Shown here one piece after another: positions 18,101 to 27,707 of a stretch of 64,000 bases of DNA. The notes below the pieces were generated by a model, which did not search any database, was not told where the DNA came from, and worked only from the letters and a program-made list of their open reading frames with translations. Source of the stretch: Candidatus Chlorobium masyuteum (lineage in GTDB: Bacteria; Bacteroidota; Chlorobiia; Chlorobiales; Chlorobiaceae); contig NZ_JAAORA010000003.1 in the NCBI RefSeq assembly GCF_011601315.1, forward strand, positions 124,001 through 188,000, given 5' to 3'. A program made the position numbers and the translations under genes. Position 1 is the stretch's first letter, and each line of letters starts with the position of its first letter.

Positions 18101-21100
18101 CACCCTCGGCTGTAACCAAGGCAGGCATATCGGGGTAAAGCGAGGCAATCCGCCGGAAAAGCCCGGGAAGGGTATCAGCGGGCCAGGTGCGGAGAGGCCC
18201 CTGTTGCCAGCCAGCCAGCAGCGCTTCTTCTTCAGGCAGCAGGAGGGGCATCGGAAGTAATCCGCTATTTTTGTCACGGCTGAAAAACCTCATCCAGCCG
18301 ATCAGCGAATCAAACCATATCCGTGCACTGCTCTCCATATAGAGTGCTGCATTGACATACCAGGTAAGAACAACTCCGCCATCGCTCACACCCTCGTGCA
18401 CCAGCACCATGTCCTGGGCGGGGGCATTTTTCCGCAGTTCATAGCTGACTGTTCCATACCCCGGAAGGGAGAGCCCGCTGAAAAGGGGCTCCTGCTCTTC
18501 GTCCGGAGTGAATGGAGGATTTTCTGTAACCGCAATATCAAAAAGGGGATACCGGCCCGGATCTACCCTCTGCTCATGATTGCGGCGAAAATCACTGTAG
18601 ATTCTTGCAAAAGGGTACCGGGAGTGCTGAAGGGCTTCGGCCAGATGGTGCTGCATATCCTGAACCACAGCAGAAACCGGGGCTGAATCAGGTGCATGGA
18701 AAACGAGCGGAAGCATGTTGATAAAGTAACCGACGGTTCGCATCTCCTTCCCTGATTGGCGTGTTGAGGCGGCTGTCCCGATCATAAAGCTCTTTCGACC
18801 GGTACGGCGGCGTACTTCCAGTCCGAGCAGGGAGAGCATGAAGGCGTGAAGCGTCGAGCGATTTCTTTTGGCAAGGGAACGAAGGGCTGTTGCTGTTTCA
18901 GGGTCGAGACGGGTCCGGAAACAGTGGCTTCCGGGAGAGGGAGATGCTGTTCGAGTGTTTGGACGCAATTTGTCAAGCGGCCACTCATCAAAGGATTCAG
19001 GCGAATGGTTCAGAAGATCGCCGGTAAGGTTGTTCCAGTACTCGGCGTCGAGCTGCGCACTGCGGCTCTCCTGATAGGCCGCTTCACGAGCTGCCGGCCG
19101 GTCAAAACCGGTGTTCAGCGTTGAAAGTGCCGTTCCTCTGAATAGCGCAGTAAGATCTTCAATCAGGATCCCCAGCGAGAGCCCGTCACCGACAGCATGA
19201 TGCATGACAAACCAGAAAAGAGGTTGTCGGCTTTCGGCAACCGTAATCAATCCTGCACGCCAGAGCCCCGGCACACTCATCGAAAAAGGTTCACTCCGGA
19301 CTCTGTAGAGCAGGGCAAGAGCTTCATCAAGCGTGGAGGTGAACTGAAAGTCGAACCGGGCATCCACCTTGTCGGAGACGATGCGTCGAAGCATTCCGGA
19401 TTCATCCTCACGAAATCCGGTACGAAGGGCTTCATGACGTTCGACCAGCTCATTCCAGACCACACTCCAGCGTTCCGCATCCGTCACCTCACCATGAAAA
19501 AGAAGCGTCAGGGGAATATTGAATCCGCGGGTGTCAAACCCGGCGTGTTCAGCCGTCCAGAACTCTCGCTGACCCTCTGTCGCAAGGTCTGAAGGTCCAT
19601 CGAGCGAACTCTCCGGGGAAGTCAGTTCCCGAACCTTTTCGGAAAAACCGGCAAGGGTTGGTTCTGCAAAGAGCTCCCGAGCGGGAACTTCACGGCCGAG
19701 TTTTTTTTCAAGTCGATGGGCAACAGAGATCGCCAGGAGACTGTGACCGCCGAGAGCAAAAAAGTTGTCTTCGCGATGGATCGGAGTTCGTTTCAACAGC
19801 TCGCTCCATATTGCGGCAATGGCGTTTTCCAGCTCACCCTGTGGTAAAGTCAACCCGGTGCTGAAGGGGTGATCCTCAACAAGAGCAAGAAGTGCCTCCC
19901 GGTCAACCTTGCCTGAAACCATCAAGGGAATGGAGTCCACCGAAATCACTCCGGAGGGGATCATGTGAGAGGGCAGGCGCTCCATCAGAAAGGTTTTCCA
20001 CTCATCCATTCCCGGCATCTGCTCTCCCGGAGAGAGTCGAACAACTCCCCACAGACTTTTTGAGCCTCCGGAGTGAGCATCAAGAAGAACCACCGCCTGC
20101 GAGATTGCCGGATGCAGAGTCAGGGCATACTCTATTTCACCAGGTTCAATGCGGATTCCGTTCATCTTGACCTGGTCATCAATGCGGCCGATGATCTCGA
20201 CGGTTCCATCCCTGTGCCAGCGGCCAAGGTCTCCGGTCCGGTAAAGCCGGCCGCGGGGACTGTCAAGAAAATATGCCGCAGTCAGTTCCGGGCGGTTCAG
20301 GTAGCCCTTGCTGATGCCTTCACCTCCAAGCCAGATCTCTCCCGATACTCCCGGCGGCAGATAATCGCCATCTTCATTACAGATATAGAGCGCGGTGTTC
20401 GGCAGAGGACGGCCTGCTGAAAGAAAACGCTGTTCATCACCCTTCAGGAGTCCCATGGTGCTGGTAATGGTATTTTCGGTGGGTCCATAGGCATTGAAAT
20501 AGCTCAGTTTAGAAGCATATCTTTTCACTTCTGCCGGAAGCGGAGCCTCTCCGCCTGTCACCAGAACCCGCAGGGAGGAGGGGAGTTCCATCCCTTCGAA
20601 GAGTCCGAGGTAGGTCGGCGTAATGTCGGCAATCGTTACCCGCATCTCCTCCAGAAATTCAAGAAAACGTCTTGGCGACTCAATGATCTTTCCGGGCACA
20701 GCGCAAATCGCTCCGCCGCTCGAAAGCGGCACTCCGATGTCGGAAAGGGAGACGTCGAACGACGGGGAGGCAAAGAGGAGCGATCGGTCATCGCAATTGC
20801 AGCCAAGCATCCCTGAAGCACCGAGCACCATGTTCACCAGGCTTTTGTGAGCAATCATTGTACCTTTCGGCAGGCCGGTGGAACCTGATGTGTAGAGGAT
20901 ATAGGCCGTATCCTCCGGACTGACCGGGTGCGACACTCTGTTTGAGTGCTGCCGCCGAAACGCTTCCGGCAACTCCTCCGGCCGAAGCGGTTCGGCAAAG
21001 AGGCGTGCGAATAGCTCAGGCAATGGCGCGCCGTCAAGAGCTACCAGATGCGCAACTCCGGCATCTTCAACCATAAAGCTCATCCGTTCAGGAGGGAGTT

Positions 21101-24100
21101 CAATCGAGAGCGGCAGATAGATGGCGCCTGATTTCCAGATGCCGAGCAGTGCTGCCGGGAGGTGCTTCGAACGGCCGCTCAGAACCGCTACAACCTCACC
21201 CCTGGTGACTCCTCGCGCTGAAAGAGCTGCGGCAATTACGCAGGCCTCATCATCAAGCTCACGGTAGGAGATGAAGCTGTCGGGTGAGATAACTGCTGCC
21301 CTCACGGCCTGGCCGGGCCGGTCAGTGACGCTTTCGAAAAGCTGATGGAAACAGAGCTGTGGACGCTCAACGATCTCACCCTGCTGCCAGATTTCAAGCA
21401 ATCGCAGCTCCTCCTCCAGAAGCTCCGGAAGCGGCAGGGCTGCATGCCGGGGATCTTCCGCAAGCCAATGCGCCCATCCCTTCAGCGCTTCGAGCCACAT
21501 TCCGGCAGTTTCAGCGGTGTATACAGCCGCGTTGACATGCCATTGCAGCAGGATTTCGCCTCCCTCAAGATTCTCATGGATGAGCACCATGTCCTGACCG
21601 GGAGAGGCACCGGTATATTCATATCTGAGCGGTGCTGTTGCCTTGCCCGCCCCGGTAAAATAACGGGCAGCACCATCTTTGCGGCCGCCCGGATTTTCAG
21701 TAACAGCAATATCAAAAAGGGGATAGCGCTGGGGATTGCGCAGCTCGGGATGCTGGCTCCAGAAAGAGCGGTATATACGGGCAAAGGGGAGGCGGGCATG
21801 CTGCAGCGCTTCGGAAAGTTCGTGCTGCGTTGCATGCAGCCTCTCACCGAAAGTCTGCATCCGCTCTCTCTTCAGATGCAGCGGCAGCATGTTGACACCG
21901 TAGCCGATTATCTGCGAATCCGACTCTCTCTCCCTGACGGATGCCGTGGTGCCGATCATAATATCGCTCCGTCCGCTTCGACGGCCCGCTTCAAGTGAGA
22001 GCAGCGTCAGCACAAGCGAGTGCAGGGTCGCATCATGATCTCGCGCAATGGTTTTAAGTGCTTCCGAACTCTTCCGGTCAAGAAGGAGCTCAAAACGATG
22101 ACTTCCCGGCAGGCTCCTTGATGAACGCGCCAGGTCGAGAGGCCACTCTTCAAAGGATGCATCCGGCACACCTTCCAGCAGTTTTTTCCAGTAGCGTGCG
22201 TCATCATCAGCCTCCCCGGAGAGCAGATAGTTCTGCTCCCTTGCGGCAAAAACCTCTCCCCCCGGGGAGTGAGGGGAGAGCTCCGCTCCGTCAAGCAGTC
22301 GGGCCAGTTCACTGAAGAGGGTTGCGATCGATTGACCGTCACCGATCGAATGATGGAGGGCCAGCCAGAAAAAACGCCTCTTTTCAGCAAAAACATCGAC
22401 GAAACCGGCCCGCCAGAGCGGGGCGGAACTCATGGAAAGTGCGCTGAACTGACGTTCCCGTATCAGAAGCAGCGCATCGGAAGTGGAGTAAGCCTCTTCT
22501 GATTCAAGCTTCCACTTCATATCCGGAGCACTATGGCGTCTCAGCCGTCCTGATTCATCAGTCTCAAAAAAGCTCCGCAGTCCCTTATGTCGCCTGACCA
22601 GCACTGCCCATGCACTTCGCAGGCGATCTGCTGTAATCTCCCGGTCAATAAGATAGTGGACCGGAATGATGAAGTTCCGGGTATCCAGCCCGGCAGAGTG
22701 AGCTATCCAGAACTCATATTCCCCTTCTGAAGCAACATCACTCTCCTCCGCGAATTCTTCCACCCCCGGTAAAGCCGGAAGTGAAGCTGTTTTTTCAGCA
22801 AACGCCCTGAGCGTGGGAGATGCAAAGAGTGCCCTGGCAGAGAGCTGAACACCAAATGTGCGGCTTATGCGATGTGCCACGGTCACGGCAAGGAGGCTGT
22901 TGCCTCCGAGGGCGAAGAAGTTGTCGCTCCCGACAACCCTCTCATGGCCAAGCACTTCAGCCCAGATATCGGCAACCTGCTGCTCCATCGGAGTGCCGGG
23001 CAGATCATCCTGCAGTGCACTCCTGCGCTGCTCCCTGGCATAACGGAACAGCATCTCACGGTCAACCTTGCCTGAAGGTGTCAGCGGAATTTCAGCAACA
23101 GCCATGATTGAGGCAGGAATCATATGCTGAGAAAGGCGTCCGGCCAGATATTCCAGAAGCTGTGACTCTGAAAACAGAGAGCTGTTTTCGGGTTGAACAA
23201 AGGCCCTGAGCACCTTGACTCCGTTGTTCAGCTGATCGGCAAGAACCATGGCATTGACAACATCAGGATGAAGGGAGAGCATCTGCTCGATTTCACCCAG
23301 CTCGACACGCTGGCCGTTGATTTTGACCTGCTGGTCGATTCGCCCGATGATTTCAAGTTGACCATCTGCACGCCATCGACCATAGTCTCCCGAGCGGTAG
23401 AAAAGGCCTTCGGGTCGCTGCACAAAGTGACGTTCACTCTCCTCCGGCTGGTTGAGATATCCACAAGCAATGCCGATACCGCCGAGCCAGATCTCTCCCT
23501 CTGCACCGGGCGGCACCGGTGAACCGTCATCATGCCGGATTGAAATCCGCATGTTGGGAAGGGGCGCACCTACGGGCAGGAATGCGCGTGAATCGAGATC
23601 AGCCGGAATAAGGGTACCTGAAACCACAATGGTTGCCTCAGTCGGGCCGTAAAAGTTCCAGAAGGCCAGCCTGCCGGCATAAATCGCCCTGTCGTGATGG
23701 TTCGGCGCTTCTCCTCCGGTAAGCAGAATACGCAATCCCTCGAAGGGAAGCTTTTCGCTGACTCTGAGGTATGAGGGCGTATGAAAGGCAATGGTGACAG
23801 CCTGTTCACGGTAGTATGGTTTCATCTGCCAGGGATCTTCCCGAAGGGAGGGGGGGACCGGCACCATGGCAATCCCGCTGAAAAATCCGTGGCCCATCTC
23901 CCAGAGGGATGCATCAAAAGTGATGGTCGAAACAAGTGCGATACGGTCATCGTCACGGACTCCTATCCTCTCTGCAACGCCAAGTATTGTATTGATATAT
24001 GCAGCATGTGTTACGGGAACCCCTTTTGGAGTGCCGGTCGTGCCGGATGTATAGATGATGTAGGCTATATCATCCGCTGATCCATCCCTCTCCGGAGGCC

Positions 24101-27100
24101 CGGCTGAAGGAGCGCACTCTTCGGAATGGATGATGCATTCGACCTCGCAGCATAATACCTCCGGAGCCTTGAGTTCGTCAAGAACGACAAGATGGCTTGC
24201 GCCGGCGTCTTTGGCCATCAAGGCGAGACGTACAGCGGGAGTGTCGGCTGCAAAGGGGAGGTAGATTCCGCCTGCCTTCCATATTCCAAGCACTGTGGCC
24301 GGAAGATTGTGAGGAGTGGAGGCAAGTACTCCGATAGTGCAGCCGCGAACAACTCCGTTTTCAACAAGAGCGTGAGCAATGCCATTAGCCTGCAAATCAA
24401 GTTGGCGAAAGGTCAGGGAGTACTCATCGGTAATCAGAGCAATTTTGTCCGGATGCAGGTCAGCCAGCTCTTTAAAAAGTTCATGGCTGCGCAGGTTGGG
24501 GCGAGGCTTTTTTTCACCCTCTTCCCATTTCTGCAGCAGCTCTGTTTCGCAGGGAAGCAGTGCCGGAAGGGGATGCTCCAGCCGTTCGGGTTTTTCAGCA
24601 AGCCATCGGGCCCATGCGGCAAATGAAGCGAGCCAGGAGCGGGCCCCTTCAATTGAGCAGACATCGGGATTCCAGCTTAACAGCAGATTCAGCCCGCCAT
24701 CGCTCCCGGAAGAGGGCTCGTGGCTGAACGAAAGATCGAGACCTGCCGCAGGATGTTCAATTTCTCCTGCAAGGGTCAGCGGCTCCAGCCAGAGGTCGCT
24801 CTCCGGGTCACTGCTGCTCCTTGAGGGAATAGCTGTCAGGGCAATGTCGAAGAGTGAAGTGCGTGAAGGCGAACGAAGGTCCGGATGGCGTTTCCGGAAA
24901 TCGCGATAGAGCATCCCCGCAGGATAGGCAGCGTGCTCAACCGTTTCGGTCAGTGCTGACTGGGCGTTTCGCAGATACTCCAAAAAGGGGATATGGCTCT
25001 GTTTGAGAAGAATAACAGGAAGAACATTGACAAAATGGCCGACTGCGCTCTCTCCTCCGGCAGGGCGAATGGTAATGCCGCTGCCGACCAGAATATCACT
25101 TCGTCCTGTGCGGCGTCTTATCTCTGAAGAGAGAATGGCAAGCAGGAGGGCGTGCAGTCCGATTCCGCAGCTTTTTGCCATCCGGGAAAGCCTGAGCACC
25201 GTATCGCCGTCAAGCTGCTCAAGAAGCGGCTCGGCTCCTTCGCCTCCGGGAAGCGCAGGCCGCTGCCGTTCAGTCACATATTCACCGAAAGCTTCGCTTC
25301 CGCGTTCCGCCAGCTCGTCAAAACGGCTCATCCAGAAAAGGCGGTCACGCTCTCTCTGCGCAGAACGAAGGTAGTGCTGTTCGGCAATACATGCCATGGC
25401 GATGCCGTCCGGAGCCGGCGGCAGCTCTCTCTTTCCAAGCAGGGAGAGCAGATCATCCTGTAGCAATCGGGCTGATGCTCCGTCCACCAGTGCATGGTGG
25501 AGTACAAACCAGAAAAGTGTTTCACTCCCCTCATCAACCCTGACAAGGCCGGCTCTGGAGAGCGGGGGATCGTCAAGCCGAAACCGTTTATTTGCCCATC
25601 GCTCGGCAATGCTGCGAGCCTCCCCGAGTGTGCGGCAGTGATCAGTTCTGAGATTCCTGTCGAGAGAGAGCTCTTCACCGTTGACACTCCGCCAGCGAAT
25701 CCGTCCCTTTTCATCCGCATAGAGGGCCGTCCGCAGGGCTGTATGGCGTTCAAGCAGTCGGGCCCAGGCCGATTGCCACTCTTCAGTGGAGTGCGGCCTG
25801 CCCTGCACACGCAGTAGACGCGAAATATGGGATGCAGCAGGGGCCAGACCTATTTCCGAAGCGATCCAGAAATCCTCCTGGTCCGCCGTTGCAAGATTCT
25901 CATCGGGAAAATCACTCTCCCTGATGAGAGAATCCTCTTCCTCATCCATTGAAACAATCTGTTCGGCCAGTGCTTTCACCGAGAGCGAACTCAGCACCAT
26001 CTGCACCGGTACCTTGTAGCCAAGTTGATGCAGTCGCTGGCTTACCGCAATGGCAAGCAGGCTTGTTCCTCCTGCGGCAAAGAAGTTCTGCTCGCGCATG
26101 ATCGGCCGGATATCAAGCGTCTCCTCCCAGATACACGCTATTGCCTGCTCAAGCGCACCATCCGGGGGAGTTGCGGCTCCCTCATCACCTTCCCGGTTAA
26201 CAAGCAGACCCTCTGCAACCAGCAGAAGTCTCCGTTGATCAACCTTTCCTGCCGAGCTTAGCGGCATCTTCTCCATCACGGTAACGTGTGCCGGTATCAT
26301 GTAGGAGGGAAGAGTCCTCAGAAGAAACTCACGCCACTCGACTCCCTCTGCATCCCTGGAACCCGGAGACTCGACAAAGGCATAAAGCCTCCCTTTATGG
26401 TGCACAACCTTTGCGATGGTAACTGCCGGATGGCGCTGAAGCGCCAGTTCAATCTCATCAAGCGAAACGGTCTGCCCGGAAATTTTGACCACATTATCTG
26501 AGCGGCCGAGAGTTTCAAGTTCGCCGTCGCCGTTCCATCGGGCAAGGTCACGGGAACGGAAAGCACGTCCATAACGTGTTTCAATAAAATACTCTGCATT
26601 CAGTTCAGGCTGTTTCAGATAGCCGGGAGAGAGACCGACACCAACAACATGTACTTCACCGATTTCTCCTGTCGGCACCTCATTGCCCTCTTCATCGAGC
26701 AGATAGACCAGGGTATTGAGAAACGGACGGCCGCTCAGAACAGCACCGGTTTCATCGGGATCAACATGATGCATGCAGATTGTACCGCACACCTCTGTTG
26801 CTCCATGTATATTCCAGTAATCGACATACCGGGCATAATGTCTGGCGTCATCGGCGTTCGCCATCTCCCCGGCAGTTATGATGCAGCGAAGGCCCTCCGG
26901 CAGGGCCCTGTTCAGTATATGCAGATAGGACGGGGTAAACAGCGCGATTGAGACATGGTGACGGCTCATCAATTCAACCAGGAGGTCCGGTCTGTCAATG
27001 ACAGATCGCGATACCGGGACAAAGGCTGAACCTGAAATCAGGGGAATGCAGAGCGTTCGGAAACCAAGAATAAAAACCGGTGAAGAGGAGAGCAGGATGC

Positions 27101-27701
27101 GGTCTTCAGCGGTGATATGATGCGCCTCTATATGACCGATCACCATATTGATAGATGCGGCATGGGTCAGGGGGACCCCTTTCGGAGTACCGGAGGAGCC
27201 GGAGGTAAAGAGTATGGCGGCAAGAGCATCGGCACCTGAGTTGCGCTTTGAAGGGGTGAAGACTGTTTTTACTCCTGAAATTAACGCTTCGGGTCTCAAT
27301 ACGGCTCCGGACGGGGAAGTAGCTCCGTTCCGTAAAAGAACCGTGGTCAGTGCCGGAGGGATCTCTATGCCGTCAAGAGCAACAATACGTCGAATCGAGG
27401 CCTGTTCAGCCATATTGGCGAGTCTCTCCGGAGGCAGATCTGCCGCCATGGGCACATAAACTCCGCCTGCTTTCAGTATTGCAAGAAATGCAGCAGGAAG
27501 AGACGCCGATCTATCCGTAAGCACCCCGATTGACTCCTGGAAGGCGGTTCCGCAGGTTTGCAGTGCCAAGGCAAGCCTGTCGGACAGAGCATCAAGCTCT
27601 CCGTAGGTCAAAAAAAGCTCATCGGTAATAATCGCGGGAGCGGAGGGGTGGCTGCTCGCTAATATTTTAAAATAGTCATCTATTTTCTGCGGATAGTGCA
27701 T
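15141..27701 (-). CDS. four-module NRPS ending in a thioester reductase
   Basis: 4186 residues. The order is A1 (10-490), PCP1 (S547), C1 (about 605-1040, HHALVDG), A2 (1065-1555), PCP2 (S1602), C2 (HHSIGDG), A3 (from about 2120), PCP3 (GGHS), C3 (HHAVGDG), A4 (from about 3180), PCP4 (GGDS) and a reductase (from about 3815) with GATGYLG for NADPH binding and Y3984-x3-K3988. All C-domain active sites look intact. A1 is atypical: VFILGFR replaces the usual FDxS region, so Asp235 is missing, and NIHGATE replaces NxYGPTE. The A2 pocket (D-A-W-F-L-G-F-I-V) is leucine-like. A3 has an extra acidic position (D-V-S-D-V-G-A-I-T). A4 could not be assigned. Starting with A and ending in R implies a four-unit chain released as an aldehyde or alcohol. 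The gene starts 6 bases after the radical SAM gene. Confidence 0.95.
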   Translation of the reverse strand: MHYPQKIDDYFKILASSHPSAPAIITDELFLTYGELDALSDRLALALQTCGTAFQESIGVLTDRSASLPAAFLAILKAGGVYVPMAADLPPERLANMAEQASIRRIVALDGIEIPPALTTVLLRNGATSPSGAVLRPEALISGVKTVFTPSKRNSGADALAAILFTSGSSGTPKGVPLTHAASINMVIGHIEAHHITAEDRILLSSSPVFILGFRTLCIPLISGSAFVPVSRSVIDRPDLLVELMSRHHVSIALFTPSYLHILNRALPEGLRCIITAGEMANADDARHYARYVDYWNIHGATEVCGTICMHHVDPDETGAVLSGRPFLNTLVYLLDEEGNEVPTGEIGEVHVVGVGLSPGYLKQPELNAEYFIETRYGRAFRSRDLARWNGDGELETLGRSDNVVKISGQTVSLDEIELALQRHPAVTIAKVVHHKGRLYAFVESPGSRDAEGVEWREFLLRTLPSYMIPAHVTVMEKMPLSSAGKVDQRRLLLVAEGLLVNREGDEGAATPPDGALEQAIACIWEETLDIRPIMREQNFFAAGGTSLLAIAVSQRLHQLGYKVPVQMVLSSLSVKALAEQIVSMDEEEDSLIRESDFPDENLATADQEDFWIASEIGLAPAASHISRLLRVQGRPHSTEEWQSAWARLLERHTALRTALYADEKGRIRWRSVNGEELSLDRNLRTDHCRTLGEARSIAERWANKRFRLDDPPLSRAGLVRVDEGSETLFWFVLHHALVDGASARLLQDDLLSLLGKRELPPAPDGIAMACIAEQHYLRSAQRERDRLFWMSRFDELAERGSEAFGEYVTERQRPALPGGEGAEPLLEQLDGDTVLRLSRMAKSCGIGLHALLLAILSSEIRRRTGRSDILVGSGITIRPAGGESAVGHFVNVLPVILLKQSHIPFLEYLRNAQSALTETVEHAAYPAGMLYRDFRKRHPDLRSPSRTSLFDIALTAIPSRSSSDPESDLWLEPLTLAGEIEHPAAGLDLSFSHEPSSGSDGGLNLLLSWNPDVCSIEGARSWLASFAAWARWLAEKPERLEHPLPALLPCETELLQKWEEGEKKPRPNLRSHELFKELADLHPDKIALITDEYSLTFRQLDLQANGIAHALVENGVVRGCTIGVLASTPHNLPATVLGIWKAGGIYLPFAADTPAVRLALMAKDAGASHLVVLDELKAPEVLCCEVECIIHSEECAPSAGPPERDGSADDIAYIIYTSGTTGTPKGVPVTHAAYINTILGVAERIGVRDDDRIALVSTITFDASLWEMGHGFFSGIAMVPVPPSLREDPWQMKPYYREQAVTIAFHTPSYLRVSEKLPFEGLRILLTGGEAPNHHDRAIYAGRLAFWNFYGPTEATIVVSGTLIPADLDSRAFLPVGAPLPNMRISIRHDDGSPVPPGAEGEIWLGGIGIACGYLNQPEESERHFVQRPEGLFYRSGDYGRWRADGQLEIIGRIDQQVKINGQRVELGEIEQMLSLHPDVVNAMVLADQLNNGVKVLRAFVQPENSSLFSESQLLEYLAGRLSQHMIPASIMAVAEIPLTPSGKVDREMLFRYAREQRRSALQDDLPGTPMEQQVADIWAEVLGHERVVGSDNFFALGGNSLLAVTVAHRISRTFGVQLSARALFASPTLRAFAEKTASLPALPGVEEFAEESDVASEGEYEFWIAHSAGLDTRNFIIPVHYLIDREITADRLRSAWAVLVRRHKGLRSFFETDESGRLRRHSAPDMKWKLESEEAYSTSDALLLIRERQFSALSMSSAPLWRAGFVDVFAEKRRFFWLALHHSIGDGQSIATLFSELARLLDGAELSPHSPGGEVFAAREQNYLLSGEADDDARYWKKLLEGVPDASFEEWPLDLARSSRSLPGSHRFELLLDRKSSEALKTIARDHDATLHSLVLTLLSLEAGRRSGRSDIMIGTTASVRERESDSQIIGYGVNMLPLHLKRERMQTFGERLHATQHELSEALQHARLPFARIYRSFWSQHPELRNPQRYPLFDIAVTENPGGRKDGAARYFTGAGKATAPLRYEYTGASPGQDMVLIHENLEGGEILLQWHVNAAVYTAETAGMWLEALKGWAHWLAEDPRHAALPLPELLEEELRLLEIWQQGEIVERPQLCFHQLFESVTDRPGQAVRAAVISPDSFISYRELDDEACVIAAALSARGVTRGEVVAVLSGRSKHLPAALLGIWKSGAIYLPLSIELPPERMSFMVEDAGVAHLVALDGAPLPELFARLFAEPLRPEELPEAFRRQHSNRVSHPVSPEDTAYILYTSGSTGLPKGTMIAHKSLVNMVLGASGMLGCNCDDRSLLFASPSFDVSLSDIGVPLSSGGAICAVPGKIIESPRRFLEFLEEMRVTIADITPTYLGLFEGMELPSSLRVLVTGGEAPLPAEVKRYASKLSYFNAYGPTENTITSTMGLLKGDEQRFLSAGRPLPNTALYICNEDGDYLPPGVSGEIWLGGEGISKGYLNRPELTAAYFLDSPRGRLYRTGDLGRWHRDGTVEIIGRIDDQVKMNGIRIEPGEIEYALTLHPAISQAVVLLDAHSGGSKSLWGVVRLSPGEQMPGMDEWKTFLMERLPSHMIPSGVISVDSIPLMVSGKVDREALLALVEDHPFSTGLTLPQGELENAIAAIWSELLKRTPIHREDNFFALGGHSLLAISVAHRLEKKLGREVPARELFAEPTLAGFSEKVRELTSPESSLDGPSDLATEGQREFWTAEHAGFDTRGFNIPLTLLFHGEVTDAERWSVVWNELVERHEALRTGFREDESGMLRRIVSDKVDARFDFQFTSTLDEALALLYRVRSEPFSMSVPGLWRAGLITVAESRQPLFWFVMHHAVGDGLSLGILIEDLTALFRGTALSTLNTGFDRPAAREAAYQESRSAQLDAEYWNNLTGDLLNHSPESFDEWPLDKLRPNTRTASPSPGSHCFRTRLDPETATALRSLAKRNRSTLHAFMLSLLGLEVRRRTGRKSFMIGTAASTRQSGKEMRTVGYFINMLPLVFHAPDSAPVSAVVQDMQHHLAEALQHSRYPFARIYSDFRRNHEQRVDPGRYPLFDIAVTENPPFTPDEEQEPLFSGLSLPGYGTVSYELRKNAPAQDMVLVHEGVSDGGVVLTWYVNAALYMESSARIWFDSLIGWMRFFSRDKNSGLLPMPLLLPEEEALLAGWQQGPLRTWPADTLPGLFRRIASLYPDMPALVTAEGELSFHQVNSGAENLACVLLKLDVQQGETVGVLTERSTTLQETVLAIWKAGACYLALSADLPAQRLAFMARECGVRVIIALDRLPLPPELERDEFHIVRPEAICSDMPDSGELNRAVTPDDPAYIIYTSGSTGLPKGVVLSHRGLLNLGFGEAEIFGMKREDRVMQIASPSFDLWISDLAIAWCSGAALVPVRREEMNDISGMHELIRRRGVTIATMSPSYLRLFEQADFPAQLRLIMTVGEPPVSDDVRWYAAKLSYINGYGPTENTAASAIGRILPDADAIHTGRPIPNTTVFITGDDGKPLPPGAAGDVWVGGASLAIGYLNRADLTASAFLSVDGERRYRTGDLGRWLHSGELQILGRRDTQVKIRGQRVELGEIEHALASWPGIQQAVTLVETLSDHSQLLRAFVTADEAASLPTQAEWSSFLSATLPSWMIPASILRIPSIPLTPAGKVDREALLERQSNTASPPGTGAPGCQDQGTPPQNAIEKRISEVWSELLRKPTLFREDHFFEIGGDSLRAINVINRLGREFACTVNNLYEHPVLSDFALHCQPSADHLRHLLRIRAEEQDHAESLQQDKGCDQEALLRPQRIHYEARIEADLQRDLHRPLSYRHLLLTGATGYLGSYLLRELLADERVEVTVLVRSSEPGAGRGRMGQVLNWYFGPDEATALLENPRLKLLSGDLRDAQLMLGKYDYGKLADTVDAIYHCAANVNHIGHYRDFLADNVSATRHLLRLATQQTKKSADFHFVSTLSVSATALSGGLRLFTEYDHPPEVPDDNYYIRSKQEAERLVLAYRSELPNCTIHRVGNISFASVGSRLQQNIRDNAFFRQLAAFIRLGVIPAEFPASLSPVDLVARALVALGSRASLANEIHHIESSRHDSLADVVLSSGGMRERVRACSFSDFLKRLQEATDEPEMESAVAETVENFGLRSAGALAARKQGVVVVSKRTQLLLERFGVAWPSIPGEGLHALLDMAMEVAGR

Positions 27702-27707
27702 GCGTTA

